NCBI GenBank assembly: GCA_018257865.1
Contig: JAEUBA010000122.1
Coordinates: 1 to 63,790, forward strand
DNA length: 63,790 nucleotides
Source of the DNA: Stereocaulon alpinum
Taxonomy: Eukaryota; Ascomycota; Lecanoromycetes; Lecanorales; Stereocaulaceae
Direction of reading: 5' to 3'
Part shown: piece by piece, positions 1 through 10,149 of the stretch
Layout of the letters: each line of letters begins with the position of its first letter
Numbering within the stretch: position 1 is the first letter of the stretch
The notes under the pieces: model-generated
The model's database searches: none
The model's input: only the letters and a program-made list of their open reading frames with translations
Told to the model about the DNA's origin: nothing
Made by a program: the position numbers and the translations under genes

Positions 1-127
1 TCCTGATTCCTCCATCCACAACTGCAGCGGGCACTGCGGACCCCTGGCACCCTCGCCTTATAAAGGAAGTGGTTAAACCCATTCTTCCCACTTCGGAGTT
101 GGACTGCCATCGAGCTTTCTGCCAATT
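1..127 (-). mobile_element. LINE 3'-region fragment, nearly un-RIPed (LINE-E)
   Basis: This segment still has many CpA and TpG steps, unlike everything to its right. It aligns on the same strand with about 19900-20035, inside the 3' non-coding part of LINE-B, and inversely with about 31545-31670. For example 'agtggttaaacccattctt' here reads 'agtagttaaacctattctt' there. The differences are mostly C-to-T or G-to-A. It is therefore a fragment of the same LINE family lying in minus orientation, cut at the window edge and at about 127, where RIPed Gypsy-4 begins abruptly. It may have escaped RIP because it is short or young; the sequence cannot decide which. Confidence 0.8.
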
Positions 128-1300
128 AAGCTTATTATTAAGCCTATTAGTTTTAAAATTTTTATAAAAAAGATATACTCTATCCCCTTTAGAAATATTC
201 GGTCCTATTAAATATTTTTAATTATAATATATTACTAAGTAGTTACTTAAGAACTATAAATTCTTTTATAGTTTTTAATAGATTCTTACTATTTCCTTAA
301 TAGTAATAGTTACTTTTTAAGCCTTTAGCTTAATTCCCTTTAGTAATAGGGTTATATATAGTTTAAACCCGTAGTTAGCTCGAAATAGTATTATACCTAT
401 TAGGTTAGATATTAATCCGTTATATACTAGCTACGCTACTAGTAGGTAGGATACCTAATTATCTTATTAGTAGTTAATATAGTACTAAAGATACTACTCT
501 AATATCTAGTTAGTCCTTTCCGTCTAACTATTAGTCTATAGATAGAATACTATACTTATCTTTACCTTAACCCCTATTATATCTATTAATAATCTCTAAA
601 ACTTAGAGGTAAAGAGCTTATCTCTATTTAAGATAATCTCTTTAGAAAGTTTATAGTTAGCTACTACTATTTATAAAAACATATACGCTAGATCCTTAGC
701 GTCTAATACTTCTTTATATAGTATAAAATATACTATCTTAGTTAATTAGTCGTTAATTACTAAGATCGTATTATAATATATACCTATTAGTCGTTCCTTT
801 AACCTTAGGAGTTTAATAACGAAATCTTATATAATACTTATCTATAGACTATCTAAGTAAGCCGGCGATTTTAACTCTCTATAAGGCTTATATTAAGTAT
901 ACTTTATCCTAATATATATATTATATTTATTAATACGATCCTTAATATATTTTTATATCCTAGGGAAATAGAAGTTATAAGATATCTTCTTAAGTATCTT
1001 CTTAATCCCCTAGTAACTACTAAAGCTTTCCGCTTTATAGTAGATTCTAAAAATTTCTCCTTAAGTACCTATAGGGATATAAATCCGTTCTTAAAAAATT
1101 AGTAGTCTTAAATCTATTTTTCTAAATAAGTTATAGCTATTAATATCTTTATAGATCTTAAATATAACTTTATCCTTTAATAAGTTTTTTAGTATCCTCT
1201 TAGTTAAATCTTTACTATTAATAGTTATTATTACTACTATATATAGTCCTACTATATTAGGTCTTAATAAGCTATCCTTATAACGCGTTAGAATTATTCT
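128..1300 (-). pseudogene. Gypsy-4 integrase remnant, C-terminus missing
   Basis: Minus-strand reading between about 540 and 360 gives a line resembling the family's AYNxSxxxxTGxxPFxANYGFxP stretch (here ILFRANYGFK). Near 190-130 a GDRVYLFYKNFKTNR stretch matches the segment just before the GPY/F module. The module itself, any chromodomain and the LTR are missing, because un-RIPed LINE sequence begins at about 127. Stops and Tyr-for-Cys/His changes are frequent. The integrase would have joined the cDNA to the chromosome. Confidence 0.7.
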
Positions 1301-1899
1301 AGAACTCTACTAAATATTTAATATATAGTTAGCTCTTCTACTAAGTATATCTATAGTATTATTCTCGCTACCCTTAATATATTTAATTCTAAAATTAAAT
1401 ATTAATAACTCTTTATACTACTAAGCTAGACGTCTATTAAGCTCCTTAGTTAATAGAAAGAACGTTAAGTTCTTATAGTCTATTAAGACCTAAACCTAGT
1501 ACTTAGTTCCTTCTAAATAAACCTTCTAAATATAAAATACGTCTATAATAGTAAGTAGTTCCTTATTATATATTAGATATTTAGTTTTAGTATTTAGTAA
1601 CTTCCTACTATAGAAGGCTATTATTTATAGATAATTAGCTAATTACTACTCCGATTACTCCGTCGGAGGTATTAGTATAGAGGCGAATAGGCGACTTTAG
1701 GTCGAACTAATATAATATTAAACTAGAAGCGAACTACTTTTAAAAGGTCCTAAAGGATACCTCTACTTCCTTTAACTATATAAATAGTACTTTATTATAG
1801 GTTAAGCTAGTAAGAGGTATAATAGTTTTTAAATATTTATAGATAAACTTTTAATAGAAATTTATAAAACTAAGAAACAATTATACTTTTTTCTTATTT

Positions 1900-2560
1900 A
1901 TAGGTATAGGTTACTTAATTATACTTTTTACCTTTTCTAAGTCTATCTCTAACCCTTAGTTAGAGATAATAAATCTTAGAAACTTAACTCTTTTCTAGTA
2001 AAATTTATACTTTAATAACTTTAAGTATAATCCCGCTTACTTAAGCTTTCTTAGTACCTTCTATACCTACTTAATATATTCCTTATACGTATCTAAGTAT
2101 ATAAGTATATTATTAATATATATTAAGATAAAGTCGTCTAAATATTCTTTTAGGATACTATTAATAAATACCTAAAATATTATAGGTATATTCGTTAGTC
2201 TAAATAGTATTATAAGGTATTCGTAGAGACCCTATCTTATATAGAAAGCTATTTTCTACTTATCGCCTTTCTTTATATATATTTAGTTAAATACTCCTAG
2301 AATATTAAACTTAGTAAACTATTTCTTATCTTAGAGTTTATCTTAAAGTTCTCCTATTAATAGTAATAGATAGCTATTCTTTATAATTATATTATTAAGT
2401 ACTCTATAATCTATATATAGTCGTAATTCTCTACTTAGTTTAGGTATAAATAGGATAAGATATCCTATAGGTAATTAAGACTTCTAATTAAACCCCTTCT
2501 GTTTATTTTCTTTAATATACTTTACGAGAGTAACTACTTTATCTTATAATAGTAGGTATA
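1900..2560 (-). pseudogene. Gypsy-4 reverse transcriptase remnant
   Basis: Minus-strand reading gives a recognisable RT. A stretch like GYLILFIPK..SRELRLYIDYR near 2480-2400 corresponds to the family's PILFVxKKxGxLRxCVDYRxLN. The catalytic box at 2109-2120 reads YINN, where the family has YxDD; both catalytic Asp codons have become Asn (GAY to AAY), and an ILIY follows it. In-frame stops occur throughout. RNase H follows downstream (lower coordinates), with a VLIDYKN near 1460-1500 that matches the family's VLTDHKNL. Confidence 0.8.
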
Positions 2561-4192
2561 TTAGCTTCTTTATAAGTTTTTTTTCTAGGATTAGCTTAAT
2601 CTTATAGTCTTATAGCTAGTATTTAGAAAAGGCTTTATTAATACTCTCTTCCTAAAATAGAGTTCTAAATTCTATATATTCGTTTAGGATTTTTATAGTA
2701 ATAATCTTACTTATAAGTCTAACTTAACTCTATAGTACTATAATATTTCCTAACTTAAAATTATCTTTTATCTCCTTCTAAGTTTATACTACTACTAAAA
2801 GAGATTTATATTCTTAGATTAGTAGAACTCTATTTAGTATACTATCTATAAATATTATACTCTAAAAACCCTATCCTATTAATAGGTTAGCTTTCTTTAG
2901 CTATAGGATTTTTAAGGTAATATTATTAATCCCTCTTAATACTAAATTAAAGGTATACTTCTTATATCTTTATCTTATCTTTAGGTTAAGTATTTTAGTA
3001 CTCCTATTAATAGTCTCTATTATTAATCTATTAAAGTTTATTAATATATATAGCTCGCGTTTTTATATAGGTAAATTATATTTCCTTATAAAACTTAGTT
3101 TAAATAAATCCTTACTTAATCTATTATTAATAATAACTCTTACTAGAATACTATTAATCTTTACCTAAAATTAGAATCTAATATTATTATATAATTTAGC
3201 TAAGGTAATCTATTCGATCTTTCTAGTAATTCTACTACTTAGTCTATTTATTATAGAACCTACTAGTTTTTTATAAACTTATATCCGGAGTCCTTAGTAA
3301 TTAGGTCTTCCTTAATAAATCTATTAAGTAGGATCTTTTTCTAGTACTTTAGGAGATTTCTAACTATTCTATCTAAATAATAGATTAATAACTATAAATC
3401 CTATAGAATAAGTTATTAGTTTAATAGTAATATACTTCCGTCCTTTAGAAACCTAAATCCCTTAAAGAGTTTCTAGTAGACTAGACTATCTAAGTCTAGA
3501 TATTTATCCTCTTATAGTATCTCCTAAATCTTTTAAGCTACTAGAGATTTAAACTCTATAAGTCTCTTTTTCTTATCTTAGGTAAAGCTTATAAATAAAC
3601 TCTTAAAAAGACTTATAAACTTAGTAACTAATAATAGCTACTAGCCGTTTTCTACTAGTTTCTTAGCCTATTTATCGCTTAGTAAGGCTATTAATACCTA
3701 TATTAGTTTATCTATAATAACTTTTCGTATATATACCTTAGCCTTATTTAGTTTATTATATAGATTAGTTACTTACTACTCTATATACTCTAGTCGCTAT
3801 TAATAGGATTTTAGTAATTCTTCTTAAGTCTTTTAGGTATCTAACCTTAAAGCCTTAATCCTATTAAGGGTTTTATTATTTAATAAGGCTTCTCCCTTTA
3901 TAAGCTTTTTTAACTCGCTTTCTAAGGATAATTCTTAACGGGGATTATTAACTTAATCCTTATTAAAGTATTCTTTACTATTTACTATAGATACTTAGTA
4001 TCTTAGCTTTTAGGGGTACTATCCTAATCCGTCCTTTTTACTAAGATATATTTAGTACGAATTATTATAATAAGCTATCTAACTTAAGTAGTTATATTTT
4101 TTATTAGTTAACTACGCTAGTTATTCTAGCTATTTCTATTTATTATAGTTAGGGTTTATATCCCCTACTATAACTACCTACTCTTATTAGGG

Positions 4193-4234
4193 GTATTTAT
4201 TCTAATAGTATCCCTTCTTATAGTATCTATAATA
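4193..4234 (-). pseudogene. Gypsy-4 gag zinc knuckle, all ligands mutated to Tyr
   Basis: On the minus strand these 14 codons have the spacing CX2CX4HX4C, but each Cys and the His is now a Tyr codon (TAT/TAC), and an internal codon is TAG. TGY-to-TAY and CAY-to-TAY are the changes expected from RIP. The residues KKG follow the second ligand, as is usual in retroviral-type knuckles. This places the nucleocapsid end of gag and fixes the element's orientation. Confidence 0.8.
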
Positions 4235-4616
4235 TTCTATATTAGATAGGTCCTTCTTTTACTTCTTTCCTTTATAAGGTTTCCTAGAGAATTTCGCTTT
4301 TATAGCTAAAATATTTTCCTTTCTCCTAAACTTAGTAACTAGACCTAAAGACTTCTATTCTATCTTCCTTTTATATATCCTATTATTAATAGAGTAGACC
4401 TTAGATACTAACTATATAAAGTTCCTAATATTATTAGAATAGGCGAGCTTATCCTTAACCTTATCCTTTAATCCTTTTTAATATATAGCGGCTTAAGCGT
4501 CTTCCGACTAATTAAGCTAATAGGTAATTCCTCTAAACTACGCTATATATTCTATTATAGGCCCCTTCTATTAGAGATTTATAAGCTTATATTCTAGCCT
4601 TCTTTCTTTAGTACTA

Positions 4617-5778
4617 CTATAATATCCACCTATAAAATTCTAATACTATAATTAAATAGTTGACTACTAGTTAGATAATAGTCTTTATTTGGTTGGTATT
4701 CGGTTTATATCTGGTTATGATAACGTTAGAATATCTCTTCCTAAAACTAACAACCGTTGCAGTTAGTAAACGGTTATAGTTGGTAGACGGTTAGTAGACG
4801 GTTAGTAAATAGTTAGTAGACGGTTAGTAAACGGTTAGTAGATAGTTAGTAAACGGTTAGTAGATAGTTAGTAAACGGTTAGTAGACGGTTGGTAAATAG
4901 TTAATTAATAATTAATAAACTATCTAGGTATTACTGATCTTACTAGTGCTACTAGATGTTACTAATATTGCTAGATATTACTAATATTGCTAGTATTGCA
5001 GGTGCTGCTGATATTACTGGATATTACAGGTGTTGCTGGTGCTGCTGGATATTGCAGGTGTTGCTGATATTGCTAGATATTGCAGGTGTTGCAGGTGTTG
5101 CAGGATATTGCAGGTGTTGCTGATATTGCTGGATATTGCAGGTGTTGCTGATGTTGCTGGATATTGCAGGATATTGTAGGTGTTGCAGGTGTTACAGGTG
5201 TTGCAGGATATTGCAGGTGTTGCTGATGTTGCTGGATATTGCAGGTGTTGCTGATGTTGCTGGATATTGCAGGTGTTGCTGATGTTGCTGGATATTGCAG
5301 GTGTTGCTGGTGCTGTAGGATATTGCAGGTGTTGCTGATATTGCTGGATATTGCAGGTGTTGCAGGTATTGCAGGATATTGCAGGATATTGCAGGATATT
5401 GTAGGTGTTACAGGTGTTGCAGGATATTGCAGGTGTTGCTGATGTTGCTGGATATTACAGGTGTTGCTGATGTTGCTGGATATTGCAGGTATTACTGATA
5501 TTGCTGGATATTGCAGGTGCTACTGATATTGCTGGAGTTGCTGGAGTTGCTGGAGTTACTAGATATTGCTTTATAGTTGGGGTTGTAGTTGGGGTTGCAG
5601 TTGGGGTTATATAACCGTTGTCTAACAGTTATAAAATTATTAATAGTTCTTGCAGTTTTAGAACGGTTATATTCTAGTATTAATAGCGTTTTAGAACTAG
5701 TATATACTTAAATTAGTTAAATAACTATATTAAACTTATATTATAACGAGATTAATTCTTAGTAAAGAGCCTATATAG
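4617..5778 (+). mobile_element. Minisatellite-bearing TA-flanked element, copy A (little RIP)
   Basis: First of three copies (with B 6548-7579 and C 56285-57217, inverted). All three begin CTATNATATC and end CCTATATAG, and each is bracketed by TA, as for Tc1/mariner-type insertions. The terminal inverted match is only about CTAT, so the class is uncertain. Inside, in order: a unique arm of about 130 bp, an 11-bp tandem repeat of the cggttagtaga type (about 4755-4905), a minisatellite built from 9- and 10-bp units ending TTGC (about 4930-5550), a short 'gttggggttgca' repeat, and a unique arm of about 180 bp. No protein is encoded. TG and CA are plentiful, in sharp contrast to both neighbours. 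Its left neighbour is Gypsy-4 and its right neighbour is Gypsy-3, so the flanks do not form one empty site. Confidence 0.8.
4930..5550 (+). repeat. Minisatellite array of copy A (TTGC-ended 9/9/10-bp units)
   Basis: The array is made of units such as 'aggtgttgc', 'tgatgttgc' and 'tggatattgc', which often combine into a 28-bp higher-order unit. Because 28 is not a multiple of three, the frame changes continually, and the 67-codon open frame at 5239-5442 is a by-product of low stop density, not a gene. TGCA contexts, prime RIP targets, are largely intact here. Confidence 0.9.
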
Positions 5779-5780
5779 TA

Positions 5781-8611
5781 GTAGATTCTTACTATAGAAT
5801 ATAACTAGGTATAATACTCTATTATTATCTACTTATAATAAGACTCTACTATTTACGTAGTCTAATAAGTCTATTTCTAGTATAGCTAGTTAAGATTATT
5901 TATAATACCGTAGTATAGGGGTACTAGTTACTAGATCCTTTATTTCTTTAAAGGCCGACTAATATACTTTAGACTAACGGAACGAGTAATCTTTTTTAGT
6001 AAGTACTACTAGCAGCTTTACTATTTTTAAGAAGTCCTTAATAAATTTATAGTAGAAGTTATAGAAATTAATAAAGGCTTATACCTCCTTTAGGTAGATA
6101 GGGGTCTCTTAGTTAGTAATTACCTTAACCTTATTAAGGTCTATCCTTAGTCCGTTAGTAGATACTATTAGGCCTAAAAACTTCGTTTCTTATATATAGA
6201 ACTTATATTTATCGATATCTACTTAAAGGCCTACTTTACGTAGTTATAAGAGAACCTTTCTAATATATTCTTAATACTCCTTTTTAGTCTTACTAAAGTA
6301 TAGATTAGAATATTATCTAAGTATACTTAGTAGAAGTTATTAAGGTATTTAAATAAGGTATTATTTATATATTACTAGTAGGAGGTAGGACCTCTAGTTA
6401 GTCCGAAAGGTAATATATAGTACTTAAAGGCTCTAAAAGAAGTAGTAAAGATAGTATAGTCTTTACTATCTAAATATATTCTAAGCTTATTAAATAGAGT
6501 AATAATATTAAACTTAATAAGGTATTTATAACCTACTATATAAGCTACTATTATATCTACCTATAAAATTCTAATACTATAATTAAACGGTTAACTACTA
6601 GTTAGATAATAGTCTTTATTTGGTTAGTATTCGGTTTATATTTAGTTATAACAACGTTAGAATATCTCTTACTAAAACTAATAACCGTTATAGTTAGTAA
6701 ACGGTTATAGTTAGTAAACGGTTAGTAGACGGTTAGTAGACGGTTAGTAAATAGTTAATTAATAATTAATAAACTATCTAGATATTACTAATATTACTAG
6801 ATATTACTAATATTACTAGTGCTACTAGATATTACTAATATTACTAGTATTATAGGTATTACTAATATTGCTAGATATTATAGGTGTTATAGGTATTGTA
6901 GGTATTGTAGGTATTATAGGTATTATAGGATATTATAGGTATTACTAATATTACTAGATATTACTAGTACTACTAATACTACTAGTGCTACTAATACTAT
7001 AGGTGTTATAGGATATTACTAATATTACTAATATTACTAGATATTATAGGTATTATAGGTATTACTAATATTACTAGATATTGTAGGTATTGTAGGTGTT
7101 ATAGGATATTATAGGTGTTACTAATATTACTAGATATTATAGGTATTGTAGGTATTGTAGGATATTATAGGTGTTACTAATATTACTAATATTACTAGAT
7201 ATTATAGGTGTTACTAGTACTGCTAGATATTATAGGTACTACTGGAGTTACTAGATATTGCTAATATTACTAATATTACTAGAGTTACTAATATTACTAA
7301 TATTACTGGAGTTACTAATATTACTAGAGTTACTAGAGTTACTAGAGTTACTAGAGTTACTAGATATTACTTTATAGTCGGGGTTGTAGTTAGGGTTGCA
7401 GTTAGGGTTATATAACCGTTATCTAATAGTTATAAAATTATCAATAGTTCTTATAGTTTTAGAACGGTTATATTCTAGTATTAATAGCGTTTTAGAACTA
7501 GTGTATACTTAAATCGGTTAAATAACTATATTAAACTTATATTATAACGAGATTAATTCTTAGTAAAGAGCCTATATAGTAATACTTCTTTAATTAAGGG
7601 TATTAGATAGCGGTTTTAAATTATTATTATATTAAGTCTACCGTAGTCTACGTAGAATCTTAAGCTACTATCCTTCTTCTATATAAATAGTATAGGGGAC
7701 GCGTATAGTATAGTACTTAGTAAGATAAAGCCCTTTTTAAGGTTCTCTTTAAGGTATTCCTTTACCTTTTATAACTTAAAGCCTAATATTAGGTATAGTT
7801 AACTCTATAGTAGCCTTTTAACTAGCTTTAGTTTAATCTTATAGTTATATAGCTTATATAGGGGGAGCTCCTTCGCCTTATCTTTATTAAAGATATTAAT
7901 TAAGTTATAGTACTCCTTTAGGAGCTTCTTCTTAATATCTTCCTTAGTATAGATAGTAGTCTCGCGTATTACTTCCGTAGGGATATCTTTCCTTAATTTA
8001 CGTTCTATTTTAGTAAGGGTTATAGAGAAGTATTAAACTTAATACTTCTTTAGGTTTTAGGCTAGTAAGTAGAAGGCTACTATACTAATTTAACTAATAT
8101 CTAACACCTTATTTTCTTTAGGCGGGGGAGAAGTAGGTTAAGGGGTATTAACCTTCTTTAGCTTAGGTTTTACTATAGTAATCTTAATAGGCTTTACTAG
8201 CTTTAAGATAGTTAATTTAGCTTTAACTCTTAGACTAGAGGTAGATAGCTTAGGCGTAGGTATACTAGTATAATTATAATACCTTAATATAAAAATAATA
8301 TAATTATCTACTATATTTAGTAGGACCTTATACTTATTTATTTATAGCTTACTAAAGATAATATATTAATTACCTAAGTTAGTAATAAGTATAGGTATAG
8401 TAGACTCTATATAATCGCTAACTTATATAGAAGGATAGATTATATAGGTAATAAGCTTCCTTCTTATCTTACTATTATATCCGTAAAGGTATTAGGGTTT
8501 AGAAAGGGGAATAGGGATAATATTAAGGGTATTAAAAAGGATTTATACTTCTTTTTTATTAATAAATAAGTATATAGTAGTACTAGTATTAGTAAGAGCT
8601 AAGGAGAAGGA
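5781..8611 (-). mobile_element. Gypsy-3: internal fragment of a chromovirus, split by copy B
   Basis: Minus-strand Ty3/Gypsy fragment of the same family as Gypsy-1; long stretches are the reverse complement of Gypsy-1 11670-13470. It runs from the protease (about 8600) through RT to the start of RNase H (5781). The RT box at 6312-6323 reads YLDN. Copy B of the minisatellite element lies inside it at 6548-7579; the Gypsy-1 equivalent near 12680-12700 shows the uninterrupted sequence. Both ends are lost: LINE-A begins at about 8612 and copy A ends at 5778. No LTR is present. It is heavily RIPed. Confidence 0.85.
6548..7579 (+). mobile_element. Minisatellite-bearing TA-flanked element, copy B (heavily RIPed)
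   Basis: Same element as copy A, inserted in Gypsy-3. Comparison with Gypsy-1 indicates that a single TA in 'aagcta' was the target, now duplicated at 6546-6547 and 7580-7581. The same internal order of repeats is present, but most TGCA steps have become TATA, so 'gatattgcagg' units read 'gatattatagg'. It is about 130 bp shorter than copy A, mainly in the tandem arrays. It gives the clearest evidence for TA target-site duplication. Confidence 0.82.
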
Positions 8612-8705
8612 ATAGCGATAATAACGAGTATAACGAGCGAGTAGGCCTACTAGGCTAGACGAGCGATCACATTAGGTTATAAACCTAGTAAGATAATATA
8701 AGATA

Positions 8706-8724
8706 GGGGGGGGGGGGGGGGGGG
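8706..8724 (+). repeat. Run of 19 G in the LINE-A 5' region
   Basis: An uninterrupted 19-base G tract about 95 bp from the LINE 5' end. LINE-B has a shorter C run on the opposite strand near 31366, and LINE-D has only short G runs near 33698, so its length varies between copies. It could form a G-quadruplex on the RNA-sense strand, but it could also be an assembly-sensitive homopolymer. Confidence 0.9.
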
Positions 8725-8759
8725 AGAGAAGGGAGGTATTAGTAGTAAAGGTAGATAAG

Positions 8760-9617
8760 GAACGCGTCCTAATATAATAATAAAGTAATAGCGATAATAG
8801 TAGAAACCTACTAAAGATTTATAAAGCCCTTAAGGTAGGGAAAGAATTAAAGAAAGAATATAATATATAAAGGCTACGGAGTAGGCGCTACTAGAGTTTA
8901 TAGAGAAGGTCTAAGGGATACTATAAGTAAATATAAATAAGACTATATAAGGCTTCTTCTAGAATATAATAGAAAGGATTATAGAGTATATATAGGAGAA
9001 TACTATTAAAAGATACGCTATAAAGGAGTACTATAGCTAATTAATATATAAAGACTACTTAACTAAAAGAGTAAATAATAGCTAGGCGGATATAGCTTAT
9101 ATAGCCTAAAGAGGCTAAAATACTATTTACTTAGCTATACCTAAGGTAGAAGATATTAAGAAAGCGAAGTAGGTAACGGTTAGGATTAATAATACTAGCG
9201 AAAAGATATAGATAGCTATAATAACCCTTCCTTAACTAATATAAATATTTAGGGGAGTAAGGGGAGTAGCTAAGGAGATTATTATAGTAAGGAGAATTAT
9301 AAGAGGGGATAGTATTCTCTAAATAGCCTTAATAAAGGCTAGAGAGGAGTTAGAGAAAGATAATAAATAGGTAAGGAGACTCTATAAATTAATAAAAATC
9401 CTCTAAAAAATAGTAATAGTAGTAATTTATAGAGTAGAAAAGATAATAAATATAAAGGACTAATAGGGGATCTTTAAAACCTTAAAGAAAAATAATAGGA
9501 AGCTTTACTTAAAGTTAAAGATAATAAAGGCTAAATAACCTATATTTATATTAAAGCTAAATATACTTAGGAGGGAGAAGAGATTCTTTATACTAATAAT
9601 TAAGGTCCTAAGCTTAG
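8760..9617 (+). pseudogene. LINE-A ORF1 (gag-like), N-terminal part
   Basis: Coding-like stretch with stops, aligned with LINE-D 33770-34623 and with LINE-B about 31300-30607 on the other strand. It is Lys/Glu-rich after allowing for RIP, as expected of a nucleic-acid-binding ORF1 product. The start codon cannot be placed because ATG is destroyed. It is cut at 9617 by Gypsy-1 and resumes at 15656-15660, the duplicated CTTAG. The uninterrupted site is visible in LINE-D at about 34619-34623 (CCTAG). Confidence 0.65.
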
Positions 9618-9839
9618 TATTACGGGCTAGCCTTTCGTTACTTACTAGTCCTTTGTTACTTACTAGTGTTTATATACGTTAGCGTTAATCTAACGCTAGG
9701 CCCCTTTAGCCTTAGCGCCTACTAAGCTGCGTCCCTAATATATTATATACACGCTCTATATACATAGCTTTCCTTCCTTAGATTTATTCTCCTAGTCTAA
9801 TAACACCCCTATTAACTCGCTCTAGGCCGGCCCCTAATA
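9618..9839 (+). repeat. Gypsy-1 5' LTR (222 bp)
   Basis: Differs from the 3' LTR at about six positions, all C/T or G/A transitions, including one CG versus TA dinucleotide (9677-9678 against 15493-15494). It retains some CpA, for example 'atacatagc' and 'taacacccc', so it is less mutated than the internal region. It would carry the promoter and the start of the element's RNA. Confidence 0.93.
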
Positions 9840-10149
9840 TTAGAATAAATCTTATAACTTACCCCTGCCCTCGTGAGTATATCAGCGAGGTTAAATAAAT
9901 AATATAAACCTACTTAGTATTCGACCCTACTAAGGTAGTAGAAGAAATTGAATAACCCGCTAGAGGCGAAGACTATAAGGAGTAGTTACTAGCAGACGAA
10001 GCCGTTAGGACGGTACTTTAAAGCTAAAGAGGCACTAGCCTATAAACTATTAATAATTAAAAGAGGCTGCGGCCTACTACTATAATATTACTAGTACTAG
10101 CGGGTATTAAAGAAAATTTCTATAAACCTAATAATATAATTCTAATCCT

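Larger units (their letters stand above)
128..4616 (-). mobile_element. Gypsy-4: truncated Ty3/Gypsy retrotransposon, heavily RIPed
   Basis: Read on the minus strand, the domains run from high to low coordinate: gag with a zinc knuckle (4193-4234), protease region, reverse transcriptase (about 2560-1900), RNase H (about 1780-1440) and integrase (about 1300-128). The order protease-RT-RNase H-integrase makes it Ty3/Gypsy. Neither LTR is present. The right end stops at the TA next to minisatellite element copy A, and the left end stops inside the integrase C-terminal region, at a KTNR-type stretch that normally precedes the GPY/F module. Stops are everywhere and CpA/TpG is almost absent. It is not the same family as Gypsy-1/Gypsy-3: its RT reads YINN at the YxDD box and its knuckle differs. 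Confidence 0.85.

Noticed and set aside
4617..4640. Helitron end (TC start, CTRR end) for the minisatellite element
   Set aside because: The host comparison for copy B places the boundary several bases outside the TC and shows TA duplication; no hairpin plus CTRR end was seen.
4755..4905. CRISPR array
   Set aside because: The short 11-bp repeats have no spacers, the DNA is fungal and the repeats are directly adjacent.
5239..5442. 67-codon plus-strand open frame
   Set aside because: Lies wholly in the copy A minisatellite. The 28-bp unit shifts frame each turn and the product is a simple Val/Leu/Gly/Cys repeat; an artefact of the few stops in the repeat.
9840..9890. tRNA primer-binding site of Gypsy-1
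   Set aside because: No clear TGG-type complement to a tRNA 3' end follows the LTR after allowing for RIP; not called.
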